This document shows positions 41,916-51,121 of a stretch of DNA of 64,000 bases, piece after piece. Location: the NCBI RefSeq assembly GCF_014646295.1, contig NZ_BMNE01000003.1:924952-988951 (forward strand), given 5' to 3'. A program made the position numbers and the translations under genes. Each line of letters starts with the position of its first letter. Positions within the stretch are counted from its first letter, which is position 1. The DNA comes from Nocardia rhizosphaerihabitans. Its GTDB lineage: Bacteria > Actinomycetota > Actinomycetes > Mycobacteriales > Mycobacteriaceae. The notes beneath the pieces were generated by a model, which was not told where the DNA came from, made no database searches, and saw only the letters and a program-made list of their open reading frames with translations.

Positions 41916-42196
41916 GCCGCGACTCCGTTCCTGCCGGGGGTGGAAGCGATCACAGGGTATTCGCGGTGGCCGTGCGATTGGATTGCCCGAATCCCTTCCA
42001 CCCCAATGGCTTACAACCGACCGGTCGCTTTCGGGGCGTTGCCGCCGTGCCAACTCCGTGCCCGCTCGACGTTCATCCCCGCCTCGAACGCTGGGCACTC
42101 CACTCACAGGCCGAAGCCATATCGTCGGGCGGTGAACCCCGCCGACGCGCGATCGCTCGCAGACGGCGATCTCGAGCGACGTCGGCCCCGGAACAC

Positions 42197-43078
42197 TCAG
42201 TCGTGGGTTCTCGACGAGTATTCGTGCGCGCGCATCAGGCCCTGCGCATCCACCGAAGCCACCAATTCTCCTGCGGGTGTGAATATCTGAATCCGCGCGT
42301 ACATGCGTCCCGCGCCCGCGAAAGGGCTCTCGCAGCGCAACAGCAACCAGTCGTGCACGGTGAACGGCCGATGGAAGGTGACCGTCTGGGTGAGCATGGC
42401 CGACTTGCCCCGGCCACCGCGCCGCGCGATCTCCGCCTGCGGATACGGTCGCAAGCTGACCGGGCCCAGGAATCCCTCACTGCCATGGGCCAGCAGCGCC
42501 CGCGAGAACACAGGCAGATCGGGAGCCTTGTCGCAGCGCATCCACACATCCAGCGACGGTGGGCCCGCGAGGTCGAGCGCCAGCGCGTCCGCCCCACCGG
42601 GCGTCCGGACCTCCCACGGCAGCAGCGCACACGGCAGGTCGGCACATTCCTCCGGACCCGGCACCCCGGGCGGCAGTGCGGCATCGTGTGCGAGGAAGTC
42701 CGGCTCGTCGACGCTGAGCATGGCCAGCACCCGGGCGTGCTCGCGCCCGTCCTGCCGGAACGACACCTGCACGGTGGCCAGCGCCCGCCCCGACTGGACG
42801 ACCTCGACATCCACGTCGACCTCCCGATCGGCGTACCCACCACGCGGGAACACACCGTGCAGCGACTGCACCGCCATCTGCGGCACCGTCCGCTCGGCCG
42901 CGACCACCGCCTGCGCCAGCGTCTGACTGCCCAACGTGGTCGGCAGCGTCGAAGTCACGTTCCTCGCCCGGAATCGTCCGGGCGCGATCTCGGCGAGATC
43001 GAGCACATCGAGGAGGTCTGCCAGGTCGACGACCGGCCAATTATCGGTTCCACCAGCCACCGCGGCATGCTCGCACAC
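42197..43078 (-). CDS. Acyl-CoA thioesterase II (TesB-like), double hotdog
   Basis: A 293-residue two-hotdog thioesterase: first domain LADLLDVLDLAEIAPGRFRA, TLGSQTLAQAVVAAERTV (Asp/Gln region) and VQSLHGVFPRGGYAD; second domain ending HDWLLLRCESPFAGAGRMYA and FTPAGELVASVDAQGLMR, the standard TesB end with the catalytic Asp. It hydrolyses acyl-CoA to free acid plus CoA. It lies between the DUF4239 gene (281 bp away, same strand, nothing seen in that gap) and two small genes. Confidence 0.88.
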   Translation of the reverse strand: MCEHAAVAGGTDNWPVVDLADLLDVLDLAEIAPGRFRARNVTSTLPTTLGSQTLAQAVVAAERTVPQMAVQSLHGVFPRGGYADREVDVDVEVVQSGRALATVQVSFRQDGREHARVLAMLSVDEPDFLAHDAALPPGVPGPEECADLPCALLPWEVRTPGGADALALDLAGPPSLDVWMRCDKAPDLPVFSRALLAHGSEGFLGPVSLRPYPQAEIARRGGRGKSAMLTQTVTFHRPFTVHDWLLLRCESPFAGAGRMYARIQIFTPAGELVASVDAQGLMRAHEYSSRTHD

Positions 43079-43152
43079 ACCTCGATCGCCAGGGAAGGCA
43101 GAATGAGCGGTGAATGGGACACTTTCTCCGGCGGTGATCGGCCGGGCGGCGG

Positions 43153-43560
43153 TCAGGGTCGTGATTCGGGTCGACGCCGGTCGAGCGCGATCTCGACGTG
43201 AGCGACGTCGACAGCTGTGGCACCGCTGTCGCGAGCTACGCGCTCGGCGATCTCGAGGAGGCGCTGCAGCGCGGGCGTGAGGAGCGCGTCGACTCCGATC
43301 ACGTCGAGCGCTGCCGGGCCCGGCACGGTCAGTTCGGCCACTGCGGCCAGCGCGCCCGCTATGTCGGAGTACAGATCGTGGCCGGGGTGCGGCCCCACAG
43401 CGAAGGCGGGTCCGACGTGTCCGGTCTCGTCGACGGGGTGCCAGGTGTTGAGCCAGCCTGCGACCCGGGGTCGGTCGGCCTGGATTACCTCGCGCATTGC
43501 GTCGACCACTGCCGACCGTGCCGCCGGGACAGTGCCCGGCTCGTGCTCAGTACCCGACAC
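43153..43560 (-). CDS. Hypothetical protein, 135 aa
   Basis: A 135-residue soluble protein: VVDAMREVIQADRPRVAGWL, NTWHPVDETGHVGPAF, VGPHPGHDLYSDIAGALAAV and VDVAHVEIALDRRR. I do not recognise a domain. The codon bias is that of a real gene, and it follows the next upstream gene by 15 bp in the same direction, so the two form a small operon. The pair is divergent from the HTH/PLD-like regulator, whose repeats may also control it. Confidence 0.65.
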   Translation of the reverse strand: MSGTEHEPGTVPAARSAVVDAMREVIQADRPRVAGWLNTWHPVDETGHVGPAFAVGPHPGHDLYSDIAGALAAVAELTVPGPAALDVIGVDALLTPALQRLLEIAERVARDSGATAVDVAHVEIALDRRRPESRP

Positions 43561-43575
43561 GACGATCCAGCCTCA

Positions 43576-43818
43576 TCAGGCCCGCGCCGACCAGGACATT
43601 GATCGCGGGCAGATGCCGCGGTCACAGCCGCGATGAGCTTGGACTTCCTTGCGTGCCTGGTCGATTGAGAACCGCACCAGCGGTGCCGAGTGCACGATCA
43701 CGGTGTTGCGGCCGGTCTGCTCGTCGTCCTGGGCGATCGCGGCACGAGCAGCCTCACGAGCGAGCCTCGCCTGTATCTCATCAACCGTTGGCCGTTGCCC
43801 GGTAGTCCTTCTCCACAC
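43576..43818 (-). CDS. Hypothetical small protein, 80 aa
   Basis: From GTG 43818 preceded by GAGGGGAA. The protein is helical and charged: TVDEIQARLAREAARAAIAQ, DDEQTGRNTVIVHSAPLVRF, SIDQARKEVQAHRGCDRGIC. The two cysteines near the C-terminus (CDRGIC) could bind metal. It is the first gene of a two-gene unit and divergent, by 150 bp, from the HTH regulator. Not recognised; longer upstream frame is read-through. Confidence 0.6.
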   Translation of the reverse strand: MWRRTTGQRPTVDEIQARLAREAARAAIAQDDEQTGRNTVIVHSAPLVRFSIDQARKEVQAHRGCDRGICPRSMSWSARA

Positions 43819-43924
43819 AGTAACTTCCCCTCGTCGGTGGCTGCTCCCGCCGCCGGGGATTTCTCGACTCGGCGGCGGGGCTGGCATCAGCGTCTCGCTG
43901 ATCGCCGGGACGACGGAACCTCCT

Positions 43925-43971
43925 ACGTTTCCCACTTCAGGACGTCCCGATGGGTGTACAACGTCCCTATG
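43925..43971. promoter_or_regulatory. Direct repeats overlapping HTH gene start
   Basis: ACGTCCCGATG at 43942-43952 and ACGTCCCTATG at 43961-43971 match at 10 of 11 positions and are 19 bp apart; a weaker ACGTTTCCC begins at 43925. The last copy includes the ATG start codon. The layout suits operator sites for self-repression by the HTH protein. Confidence 0.6.
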
Positions 43972-44709
43972 TCGAACGAGCGGTTGCGCGCCGCGATAGC
44001 CGCGCGAGGATGGACACACGCAAAACTGGCTGAGGCGACGAATGTGGACCCGAAATCCGTCGAACGCTGGGTGAATCTCGGTCGAGTCCCCCGGCGGCAC
44101 ACCGCAATCCAAGCTGCCGAGTGCTTGGGCGAGGACGTCCACGCTCTGTGGCCCGCCCTGCAACAGGCGCGTACAGCCCGCGCCGTCAGCCCCGAACTCG
44201 TTGCCCTCTACGACCGGAGAGCAGATGTCTCGGCGTCGATGTTCGTCAATCTGCTTACGCCGGCGCGCGACCGCATCGACATCCTGGTCTACGCGGCAGT
44301 CTTCCTCCACGAGGCATACCCGCGGCTCAACGACCTGCTGGCCGAACGTGCCGAAGCGGGCTGCGCAATACGGATCGCCGTGGGTGACGCCGACAGCGCC
44401 AACGTCCAACAACGGGGCAGGGAAGAGAAATTCGGGCACGGCATCGAATCCCGCTGCCGTCTGGCCCTGATGCACTACCGGGCCCTGCAAGCAACGCCCG
44501 GCGTCGAGCTGCGGACCCACGCCACGACGCTCTACAACAGCATCTTCCGCGCCGACGACGAAATGTATGTCAATGCCCACGTGTGGGGCGCGAACGCATA
44601 CGGTGCGCCCGTCTGGCATCTGCGCCGTACCGTCGACGGTGGCCTGTTCGACACCTACACCGACAGTTTCGACGCGGTCTGGCAAACCGGCCGACCGGTG
44701 AAAGGCTGA
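43969..44709 (+). CDS. HTH protein with DUF5919/PLD-like domain
   Basis: A 246-residue protein. Residues ~1-60 form an XRE-like HTH (LRAAIAARGWTHAKLAEATN, VDPKSVERWVNLGRVPRRHT). From ~75 on it matches DUF5919-type, phospholipase-D-like helical/strand blocks: SASMFVNLLTPARDRIDILV, YAAVFLHEAYPRLNDLLAER, AGCAIRIAVGDADS and NSIFRADDEMYVNAHVWGAN, where His/Lys of true PLD (HKD) are absent or partial. Common in actinomycetes directly before a NUDIX gene, as here (3 bp gap). Ligand or target unknown. Confidence 0.8.
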   Translation: MSNERLRAAIAARGWTHAKLAEATNVDPKSVERWVNLGRVPRRHTAIQAAECLGEDVHALWPALQQARTARAVSPELVALYDRRADVSASMFVNLLTPARDRIDILVYAAVFLHEAYPRLNDLLAERAEAGCAIRIAVGDADSANVQQRGREEKFGHGIESRCRLALMHYRALQATPGVELRTHATTLYNSIFRADDEMYVNAHVWGANAYGAPVWHLRRTVDGGLFDTYTDSFDAVWQTGRPVKG

Positions 44710-44712
44710 GCA

Positions 44713-45183
44713 GTGACGCGCACCGAGTTCTATGACGACCCCACCGCACCAGAACCGAACAGTCTAGTCGTCGCGGCGTCCGCCGTCGTATGCGACGAGA
44801 TAGGCCGCATCCTGCTACAGCGGCGCGCAGACAGCGGCCTATGGGCACTGCCCGGCGGCGGCATGGAGATGACCGACAGCCTCCCCGGCTGCGCCGTGCG
44901 AGAAGTCAAGGAAGAAACCGGCCTCGACATCGAGATCACCGGGCTCGTCGGTACTTACACCGATCCACGGCACGTAATCGCCTACAGCGACGGCGAGGTT
45001 CGACGCCAGTTCAACGTGTGCTTCCAAGCCCGTATCACCGGCGGCGACCTCACCATCTCCGACGAGTCCACCGAACTGCGATTCGTAGCCCCCGCCGAAC
45101 TGGACAGCCTCGACATGCACCACACGCAGCGACTCCGGCTGACTCACTACCTAGAGGGGCGCCGTACGCCATACCTAGGCTGA
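44713..45183 (+). CDS. NUDIX hydrolase, HTH-linked
   Basis: A 156-residue NUDIX protein with an intact box: GGGMEMTDSLPGCAVREVKEETGLDI (residues ~48-73; REVKEETG metal-binding Glu cluster). Strands SAVVCDEIGRILLQRRADSG and RQFNVCFQARITGG complete the fold. The GTG start lies 3 bp after the HTH gene. It probably hydrolyses a nucleotide-linked compound that may be sensed or produced with its partner. Confidence 0.88.
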   Translation: MTRTEFYDDPTAPEPNSLVVAASAVVCDEIGRILLQRRADSGLWALPGGGMEMTDSLPGCAVREVKEETGLDIEITGLVGTYTDPRHVIAYSDGEVRRQFNVCFQARITGGDLTISDESTELRFVAPAELDSLDMHHTQRLRLTHYLEGRRTPYLG

Positions 45184-45298
45184 AAGTCAGGTGCGGGTGT
45201 GGCACCGCCCGGCAGAACACAGCTCGGCCGAGCGATCAACGGTCACCGGTACCCCTCATATCCGCAGATACCGATGCTATCTCGACCGCATCAACGCA

Positions 45299-46378
45299 TC
45301 ATCTCTCCGACGAACCGCTCGCTGATCCGCTCCCCAGGAGGCACAACGGATTCGCCACCATGGCCGCCTGCGCCGAACCGGACGAGGAACCGGTGATCCC
45401 GGAGTCGACCGGTGGCGTATTCGGCGCCGGTGCTGCCGGGTTGCCCGAGCCGCCGGTCAACATCGACTCGCCGTCGAGATTCGCGGGAGCCGGGATATCG
45501 AGCAGATCCAGAACGGTCGGTGTGATGTCGGCGAGGGTGTACCCGTTGTTCTGCGTTCCCGCCGCGAACCCCGCTCCGCGCGCGATCACGAAACTGGCCG
45601 TCTCGTAGGCGCTCTGCCCACCATGCCCACCATCCGGCTTGTGCCCGTGGTCGGTGGTGACCAGAATCGTCCACCGCTCGTTCGCATGCGAAGCCGCCCG
45701 CGCGTCCACCGCGGCAGTGATCTTCCCGACCAGGTCGTCCGCGCGGCCGATGGCATCGCGATACGCCTGCGGCCAGATTCCGCGCAGCGTGTGTCCCACG
45801 ATGTCCACCTGATCGAGGTGCGTGAACAGCAGATCGGTCCCGTCCTCGGTGATGGCCGAGACAACCTGCGCGGTGGCATTGGAATCGGCGGTGGTCTCAC
45901 AGACGCCCGCACCGGTGGGATCGATCTGCGTGACGGCCACCCGGTCGGCCTGCGGGCTGCCGGTGCGCGCGATCATGCCGATCTTGTCCCAGGTTCCGAT
46001 GGAGGCCGTCGACAACGACGGACGCTCCCGCTCCACCTGCGTGAACACCGTCGGATACTGCGCGAAAGGTCCTGCGTTGCAGGTGGATCCATTGTCCTGA
46101 ATCCCGTGCTTGTCATCCCACACGCCGGTCAGCGCCGTCGCCCACGAGACACACGACATGGTGGTGTGCGGGGCGATGGAGGTGCGTGCCAGAGTGCCCT
46201 CTGCGGCCAGGCGGTCGAGGTTGGGGGCATCGGCCGCCGACACCTCACTCCACAGTGTGCCGTCGATACCGATGACCACGACCTTGTTCACGACCGGAGC
46301 CGCCGGAGCCGGCGCTGCCGCGGCGAGTGGGACAGCGGCCAGGGCGGCGGCCGCGAGTATGCGGTAAGTGCGAGACAT
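45299..46378 (-). CDS. Exported alkaline phosphatase/phosphodiesterase superfamily protein
   Basis: A 359-residue protein with a signal peptide ending PAPAAP. KVVVIGIDGTLWSEVSAADA gives the metal-binding Asp, HTTMSCVSWATALTG contains the nucleophile-region Ser/Thr, HLDQVDIVGHTLRG the second Asp/His pair, and ILVTTDHGHKPDGGHGG the third metal motif, an order typical of nucleotide pyrophosphatase/type I phosphodiesterases. Length and the terminal LDGESMLTGG are family-like; the last ~60 residues are low complexity. Acts outside the membrane. Substrate not known. Confidence 0.87.
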   Translation of the reverse strand: MSRTYRILAAAALAAVPLAAAAPAPAAPVVNKVVVIGIDGTLWSEVSAADAPNLDRLAAEGTLARTSIAPHTTMSCVSWATALTGVWDDKHGIQDNGSTCNAGPFAQYPTVFTQVERERPSLSTASIGTWDKIGMIARTGSPQADRVAVTQIDPTGAGVCETTADSNATAQVVSAITEDGTDLLFTHLDQVDIVGHTLRGIWPQAYRDAIGRADDLVGKITAAVDARAASHANERWTILVTTDHGHKPDGGHGGQSAYETASFVIARGAGFAAGTQNNGYTLADITPTVLDLLDIPAPANLDGESMLTGGSGNPAAPAPNTPPVDSGITGSSSGSAQAAMVANPLCLLGSGSASGSSER

Positions 46379-46558
46379 GCGCGGCACCGTAGTTGCCGAG
46401 CGGCCCCGATGCCCGGCAAATTGGACAATTGACCGATACAGTCCCGCCCACTGGGAACCCTCGTCGCCCGCACGTGCCTGGCCGACGGCAAGGACATTCG
46501 GGAACGCGTCCATCATGTGGCCTCGCCCGCGAGTTGGTGGTTCGCATCGGTGTGCCCG

Positions 46559-47284
46559 TCACCAGGGCACTGTTCCGGCGTCGTCGAAGAATCTGCCAGT
46601 CGGTCCGTCATCGGGCAGGGTCGCGAGGTGAATCGCGATCGCCGCGCCCTGTTGTGGCGTACGGACGCCTCGGAAGCCGTTGAGGTCGGTGGCGGTGAAA
46701 CCTGGGCAGCCGGAGTTGATCAGGATGTTGGTGTCGCTCAGTTCCTTGGCGTAGTGGATGGTGACGGCGTTCAGGAAGGTCTTCGATGCCGAGTACGCGG
46801 CGGGAACCGGGCCCATGTCGATGCCGGGCGTGGTCTGCAGGGCGAGCGAGCCCACGCTGCTGGACATGTTGACGATGCGCGGTGACGCCGAGCCGCGCAG
46901 CATGGGCAGCATCGCGTTGGTGACCCGTATGACGCCGATCACGTTGGTTTCCACGACGGCTCGCACGGTCGCGGGATCGACCGTTGTGGGCGTCTGTGGC
47001 ATACCGCCGGTGATCGCGGCATTGTTGACCAGGACGTCGAGCCCTCCGGCATGGTCGGCGATCAGCTGAGCCGCGGCGAGGACACTCGCGTCGTCGTCCA
47101 CGTCGAGCGGCACGCCGAAGGCGTCGGTCCCGGCCGCGCGCAGTTTCTCCACCGCGGTGTCGCGGCGTTGTCGATCCCTCGCGCCCACACCGATTCGCCA
47201 GCCGAGGGCGCCAAGGCCCGCCGCGATCTCGTATCCGATTCCTTTGTTCGCGCCGGTCACCAGCGCGATCGTCGGTTCACTCAT
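46559..47284 (-). CDS. SDR-family NAD(P)-dependent oxidoreductase
   Basis: A 241-residue SDR: TGANKGIGYEIAAGLGALGW (residues ~10-30), LDVDDDASV, LDVLVNNAAITGG, Ser in IVNMSSSVGS, Tyr/Lys in AAYSASKTFLN, SGCPGFTATDLN. ATG 47284 leads the family core; the longer frame upstream is antisense to lysR. It is divergent from a LysR regulator with 105 bp between starts, the usual LysR/target layout. Paralogue-like to the SDR at 8171-8863. Confidence 0.9.
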   Translation of the reverse strand: MSEPTIALVTGANKGIGYEIAAGLGALGWRIGVGARDRQRRDTAVEKLRAAGTDAFGVPLDVDDDASVLAAAQLIADHAGGLDVLVNNAAITGGMPQTPTTVDPATVRAVVETNVIGVIRVTNAMLPMLRGSASPRIVNMSSSVGSLALQTTPGIDMGPVPAAYSASKTFLNAVTIHYAKELSDTNILINSGCPGFTATDLNGFRGVRTPQQGAAIAIHLATLPDDGPTGRFFDDAGTVPW

Positions 47285-47389
47285 GCCGTTGATCATGTTG
47301 CGGACTCGGGTGATGCGTCCAAGACCGAGTGGGTGGGCGGCGATACCGCCAGGGTATTGGTCGCTGTGAGCGCCGGATACGATCACCTG

Positions 47390-48229
47390 GTGGAGACGCG
47401 GGAGTTGCGATACTTCGTCGCGGTCGCCGAGGAGTTGCACTTCGGGCGGGCGGCACAACGACTCACGATGGCGCAACCACCGCTGTCGCGGGCGATCCAG
47501 CAGCTCGAACGGCGACTCGGAGTCGTTCTGCTGCACCGCAATACTCGCGCGATCAGGTTGACCGAGGCCGGGTCGGTGCTGCTGCGGGAGGCCCGGATCG
47601 CTCTCGAAGCGGTCGAAGCCGCCGAGCGCCGCACTCGCCGCGCCGCTGACGACCTGCCCGGTGTCGTGCTGGCCACCAAGGCGGGAGCCTCCAGCGAACT
47701 GTTGTCGAAGCTGCTGGACGCCTACGCCGCCGATCCCTGCGCTGTCGCAGTCGAGATGGTGCTCTGCGGACCCGGCGAACCGGAAAGACTGCTACGCAAC
47801 GGGAGTGCCGACGTTGCTCTGCTCCACCGGCCCTACGACATGACGACCGGATTCGACACCGAGGACCTGCACACCGAGCAGCAGATCGTGGTCCTGCCCG
47901 CGGGGCATCCCCTCGCCGGCCGACCCCACATATCGATGGCCGAGGTCAACGCCCTGACCGACCTGCCCCTGCCGCGCTGGCCCCGACGGGATGGAAGTTA
48001 TCCGGACGGCCCCGGCCCGCAGGTTCGCGACCACACCCAGTTGACCCAGCTGATCACGCTCGGACGGGCCTGCGCGGTCGTGCCGGAGTCGCTCCGCGCC
48101 CAGCTACGCGACGATCACGCCACCGTGCCGGTGCCGGACGCACCGGCCGTCACGACCGTCATCGCCTGGCCACCACACAGCAGATCCAAAGCCGTCGCCG
48201 ACCTCGTCCGTACGGCGATTCGCCTCTAG
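47390..48229 (+). CDS. LysR-family transcriptional regulator
   Basis: A 279-residue LTTR. GTG 47390 gives the canonical start ETRELRYFVAVAEELHFGRA and HTH AAQRLTMAQPPLSRAIQQLE, RRLGVVLLHRNTRAIRLTEA (residues ~1-60). The effector domain begins near 85 (VVLATKAGASSELLSKLLDA) and is of usual length. It probably regulates the divergent SDR gene in response to a small molecule that is not identifiable here. Confidence 0.92.
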   Translation: METRELRYFVAVAEELHFGRAAQRLTMAQPPLSRAIQQLERRLGVVLLHRNTRAIRLTEAGSVLLREARIALEAVEAAERRTRRAADDLPGVVLATKAGASSELLSKLLDAYAADPCAVAVEMVLCGPGEPERLLRNGSADVALLHRPYDMTTGFDTEDLHTEQQIVVLPAGHPLAGRPHISMAEVNALTDLPLPRWPRRDGSYPDGPGPQVRDHTQLTQLITLGRACAVVPESLRAQLRDDHATVPVPDAPAVTTVIAWPPHSRSKAVADLVRTAIRL

Positions 48230-48552
48230 CGACAACATTGACGTCAGATTTCACCGCTACAGCATCCTGGTCGTTCAGACCGACGTCAGGATTCACCGAT
48301 GAACGACGTCGAGGGTTCACCGACGTAGCCATGGCGCACGGCGCCGGCCGGATTGCCCGAGGAGCTGCGGCGCTCGGATCGCCAGCGGCTGCTGGTGGCC
48401 ACGTATCGGGCGGGCACGCACCGTTTCCGGGTGCCCGGCGGCTGCCGGGGTTGGGCCTGGGCCCCACCCAACCGGCAGCCGATGTCGAATCCGCTGCCGT
48501 TGCACAGCATCACGTGACCATCGAGGTGGTAAGAGTCCCCGACCGTGTGCGC
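48230..48552. other. Non-coding stretch with three GACGTC-type direct repeats
   Basis: Imperfect repeats of GACGTCAGRWTTCACCG occur at 48240-48256, 48282-48298 and 48305-48322, ahead of a frame reading PEELRRSDRQRLLVATYRAG and a GCRGWAWAPP end that has no start and looks like a gene remnant. No intact gene is seen. Confidence 0.45.
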
Positions 48553-49928
48553 TCACAGTCGACTGGCAGCGTTCGGCTCCCGCTGTCCGCCGACCGGATC
48601 CACCACACGTCGCAGCGCCCTCAGATCGGCCTCGATCGCCCGGAACAGCACATACACGACGATGAAGGCAAGGACCGCGCCGACGCACAACACCCACACG
48701 GCAAGGAGCACCAACGGCATGTCGTCCGGCGGAAGCAAGGTCACCCCGGCAATCGCCAGCAGCGGCACCCCGCCGCCACGGCGAGATACACGGTGCACCG
48801 GCGATCGAGTCCGCGGGGTGCAGCGCATCGACCGCCGTGATGTCGCCGTGTGGGAGCAGCATCGGATAGATACAGCGCACGATGTAGAACGTCACCAGGA
48901 AGAATGGGTAGGCCACGGCCATCGCACCGCAGACCACTGCTCCGCCCAGGTAGTGCAGCAGCGCCTCCCCGGTGAGCTCTTTGGTCGTGAAGTGCATCAC
49001 GAGCGGGATGATGATCGCCGCCAGAGTCCACAGCGAAAACGACACCAGCACAGCACGATCGCCGAACAACAGGGCATCCGATCGTGCCGGGGCCAGCACC
49101 CGCGGGTCGTATTCCCGGCCCCGTAGCAGGCCGCGCGGGACGATGAGCAGATTCCGCGCCATGTACAGCACCAGGGCGATGCCCAACGGGAAGAACACCG
49201 CGTTCGACATGGCTGCGGTGAATCGTGCCGCGTGCTGCGCCGGGAGGCTCAGCCGTTCGAAGATCGGCGTCGCATTGTGCTCGATGTGATGGCGCTGGGC
49301 CCAGCGCCGTGAGCAGGTCGAAATCATCGATGCGATCGCCGATCACGATACGGTCCAGTCTGGTGGCCTGGGTTCCGGTCGTGTCGTGGGCGGTGCGGGG
49401 GTCGGCGGCAGTGCGGGTCGCATCCCCCGACGAGGTGATCGAATCGACAGAGATCTCGGCGGCAAGTTCCGGGCCGCCGCGCCGGGTGCTTTGGTCTTCG
49501 TCGTCGGCGTTGAGCAGCTCGCGCAGCTGCGCCGCCTGCTCGGGGTACTCCCGCAGATATTCGCCCAGATCCACGCATTCGCCGCTGTGGCGGCGGATCA
49601 CGAACTCGTCGTACACCAGACTGGCCGGAATTCGATCCCGCGTCAGCTCGGGAAAGTCGGAACAGTATTCGCGCAGCGGCTTGGGCTTGAGTGTTGCCGC
49701 GACCGGTTCGTCGGGGTGGGTCGCGGCCGGGCGGCGCAGCCACCGATGCCGCAGGTCGATCCGGATCAGTTCGATCAGCGCATCCAGGCGTGCGCCGGGC
49801 AGATAGTCGGCGATGAGCGGCGGCTGGACATCGGCTTCCCACGCGGCGGCGAAAGCAGCCACGGCGCCGAATTCGATTCCCGCCGTTGGTCGCCCGAACC
49901 CATTCCCGGAGTCGGAACTGTAGCTCAT
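48553..49928 (-). pseudogene. Ser/Thr protein kinase remnant, kinase domain deleted
   Basis: The 5' part (49928 to about 49290) encodes a STPK-type N-terminal region: LRHRWLRRPA, LREYCSDFPELTRDRIPASL, VYDEFVIRRHSGECVDLGEY, and then GDRIDDFDLLTALG, the lead-in to a kinase domain. It then jumps, with a frame change, to a membrane-associated C-terminal part (FFPLGIALVLYMARNLLIVP, WTLAAIIIPLVMHFTTKELT, LHYLGGAVVCGAMAVAYPFF). A second frame change near 48780 is needed to reach VPLLAIAGVTLLPPDDMPLV and the end at 48553. The ATP loop, catalytic Asp and activation segment are absent. Confidence 0.75.
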
Positions 49929-50433
49929 GTCTGCACCTATCGAGCCGGACCACGCACTCCTCGGTCGGTGGGTCAGGAGGGCACGGCACCATCATCCCCC
50001 GAGGAACGCTGACAACCCTCGGCGCCCACGTCGGATCGGAGTTTCCACCGCGCCGGGGCCGCCGTCCAGATCACCACCACACGCGACCACGACCCCGCAG
50101 TCCCAGCTGCTGTCCCTCTGACTGGACATCACCAACCCGCGACCAGGGAAACACGCGGCGGCGAATCCAGCGTCCTGGCTGTATCGTCGAGACCGAGGTC
50201 GGTGTGGAGGAGGCGAAACTGTCCGACTACCTGAGTTCTCGGCTGTGGCACGAGTTGAAAGAAGCGCAGCTGGTCGAGGCATACCCTGCCGAGGCTGTTC
50301 TACCGACCTATCATTCTGCCGCGTTGGCAGCACCGAAGCTGCTCTGGCCCTGAACAATTGACGCAATAGCGCCGCCCCTCAGCCCGCGCTATCCGCCCTG
50401 CGCGCTCATGCCGAGTTCAGGGCGATGGCCAGA
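49929..50433. other. 505 bp with one possible gene end, otherwise nothing
   Basis: On the plus strand the frame ending at 50353 reads TEVGVEEAKLSDYLSSRLWH, ELKEAQLVEAYPAEAVLPTY, HSAALAAPKLLWP with good codon bias over its last ~55 codons but no recognisable start. It may be the 3' end of a lost gene. The rest shows no supported feature. Confidence 0.4.
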
Positions 50434-50994
50434 TCACTTACAGCCCAAAAGCAATTCGAAGGCATTATGCAGGTCGGGTTCGTCGAAAATCTCGAGTTCA
50501 TCGTTCGAAGCGCGATGCCAAACGATGTAGTGAGCCGCCAGATAACTCGAGTCTCCCCACGGCTCCCGCGCGTGGACCCGTGCCAGCACGCGGCCACATC
50601 GCATGCATTCGAGCCACGGGACGACGAGCAAGCCCGTCAGGGCTGAGTCCGGGATACCGAGCTGAGCTGAGTCGACCGGGGTCGAGCAATCATCGGGCAG
50701 CAGTCTTAGGGAACCTTCATCAGCGGAATCCCTGACACACGCGGTGATTTCGTCATGCCGAGCCCATCGTTCACCCCAATGCTCGGCAAGCACTTCGATC
50801 TCGGCGCGCGTTCGATCGCTGACCGGAACTCGATGCTCGAGAAGCCGTTGCATCAAGATCCACAGCCCGGCCTCCTGATGTCCCGATTCGCGGCAGTCGC
50901 GGAAGTTCTCGGCATCCTCCGTCGAGGGCAGCAGCGCAGCCAATCGTTCCCATAGGTCAGCTTCATATTCCTCATAACGGCTACCGCTGCCCAC
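50434..50994 (-). CDS. MafI-family-like immunity protein
   Basis: A 186-residue soluble, acidic protein from GTG 50994. The block FRDCRESGHQEAGLWILMQR, LLEHRVPVSDRTRAEIEVLA, EHWG resembles MafI/contact-dependent immunity proteins, in which a small helical protein neutralises a cognate secreted toxin. A CxxC (CMRCGRVLARVH) in the C-terminal half may hold zinc. No toxin gene is adjacent, so it would be an orphan. Family assignment is moderate. Confidence 0.5.
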   Translation of the reverse strand: MGSGSRYEEYEADLWERLAALLPSTEDAENFRDCRESGHQEAGLWILMQRLLEHRVPVSDRTRAEIEVLAEHWGERWARHDEITACVRDSADEGSLRLLPDDCSTPVDSAQLGIPDSALTGLLVVPWLECMRCGRVLARVHAREPWGDSSYLAAHYIVWHRASNDELEIFDEPDLHNAFELLLGCK

Positions 50995-51121
50995 CGTCTC
51001 GACCCTACTGGACAGAGTTCGGGCGCGTGTCGGCCAGTTCGCGCCTCGTTGTCGTCTGCCGGGTAAACACACTCATCTGCCGCCTACCGCGTCCGGCGAA
51101 CGTCAGCTTCTGTCGTTGAGC

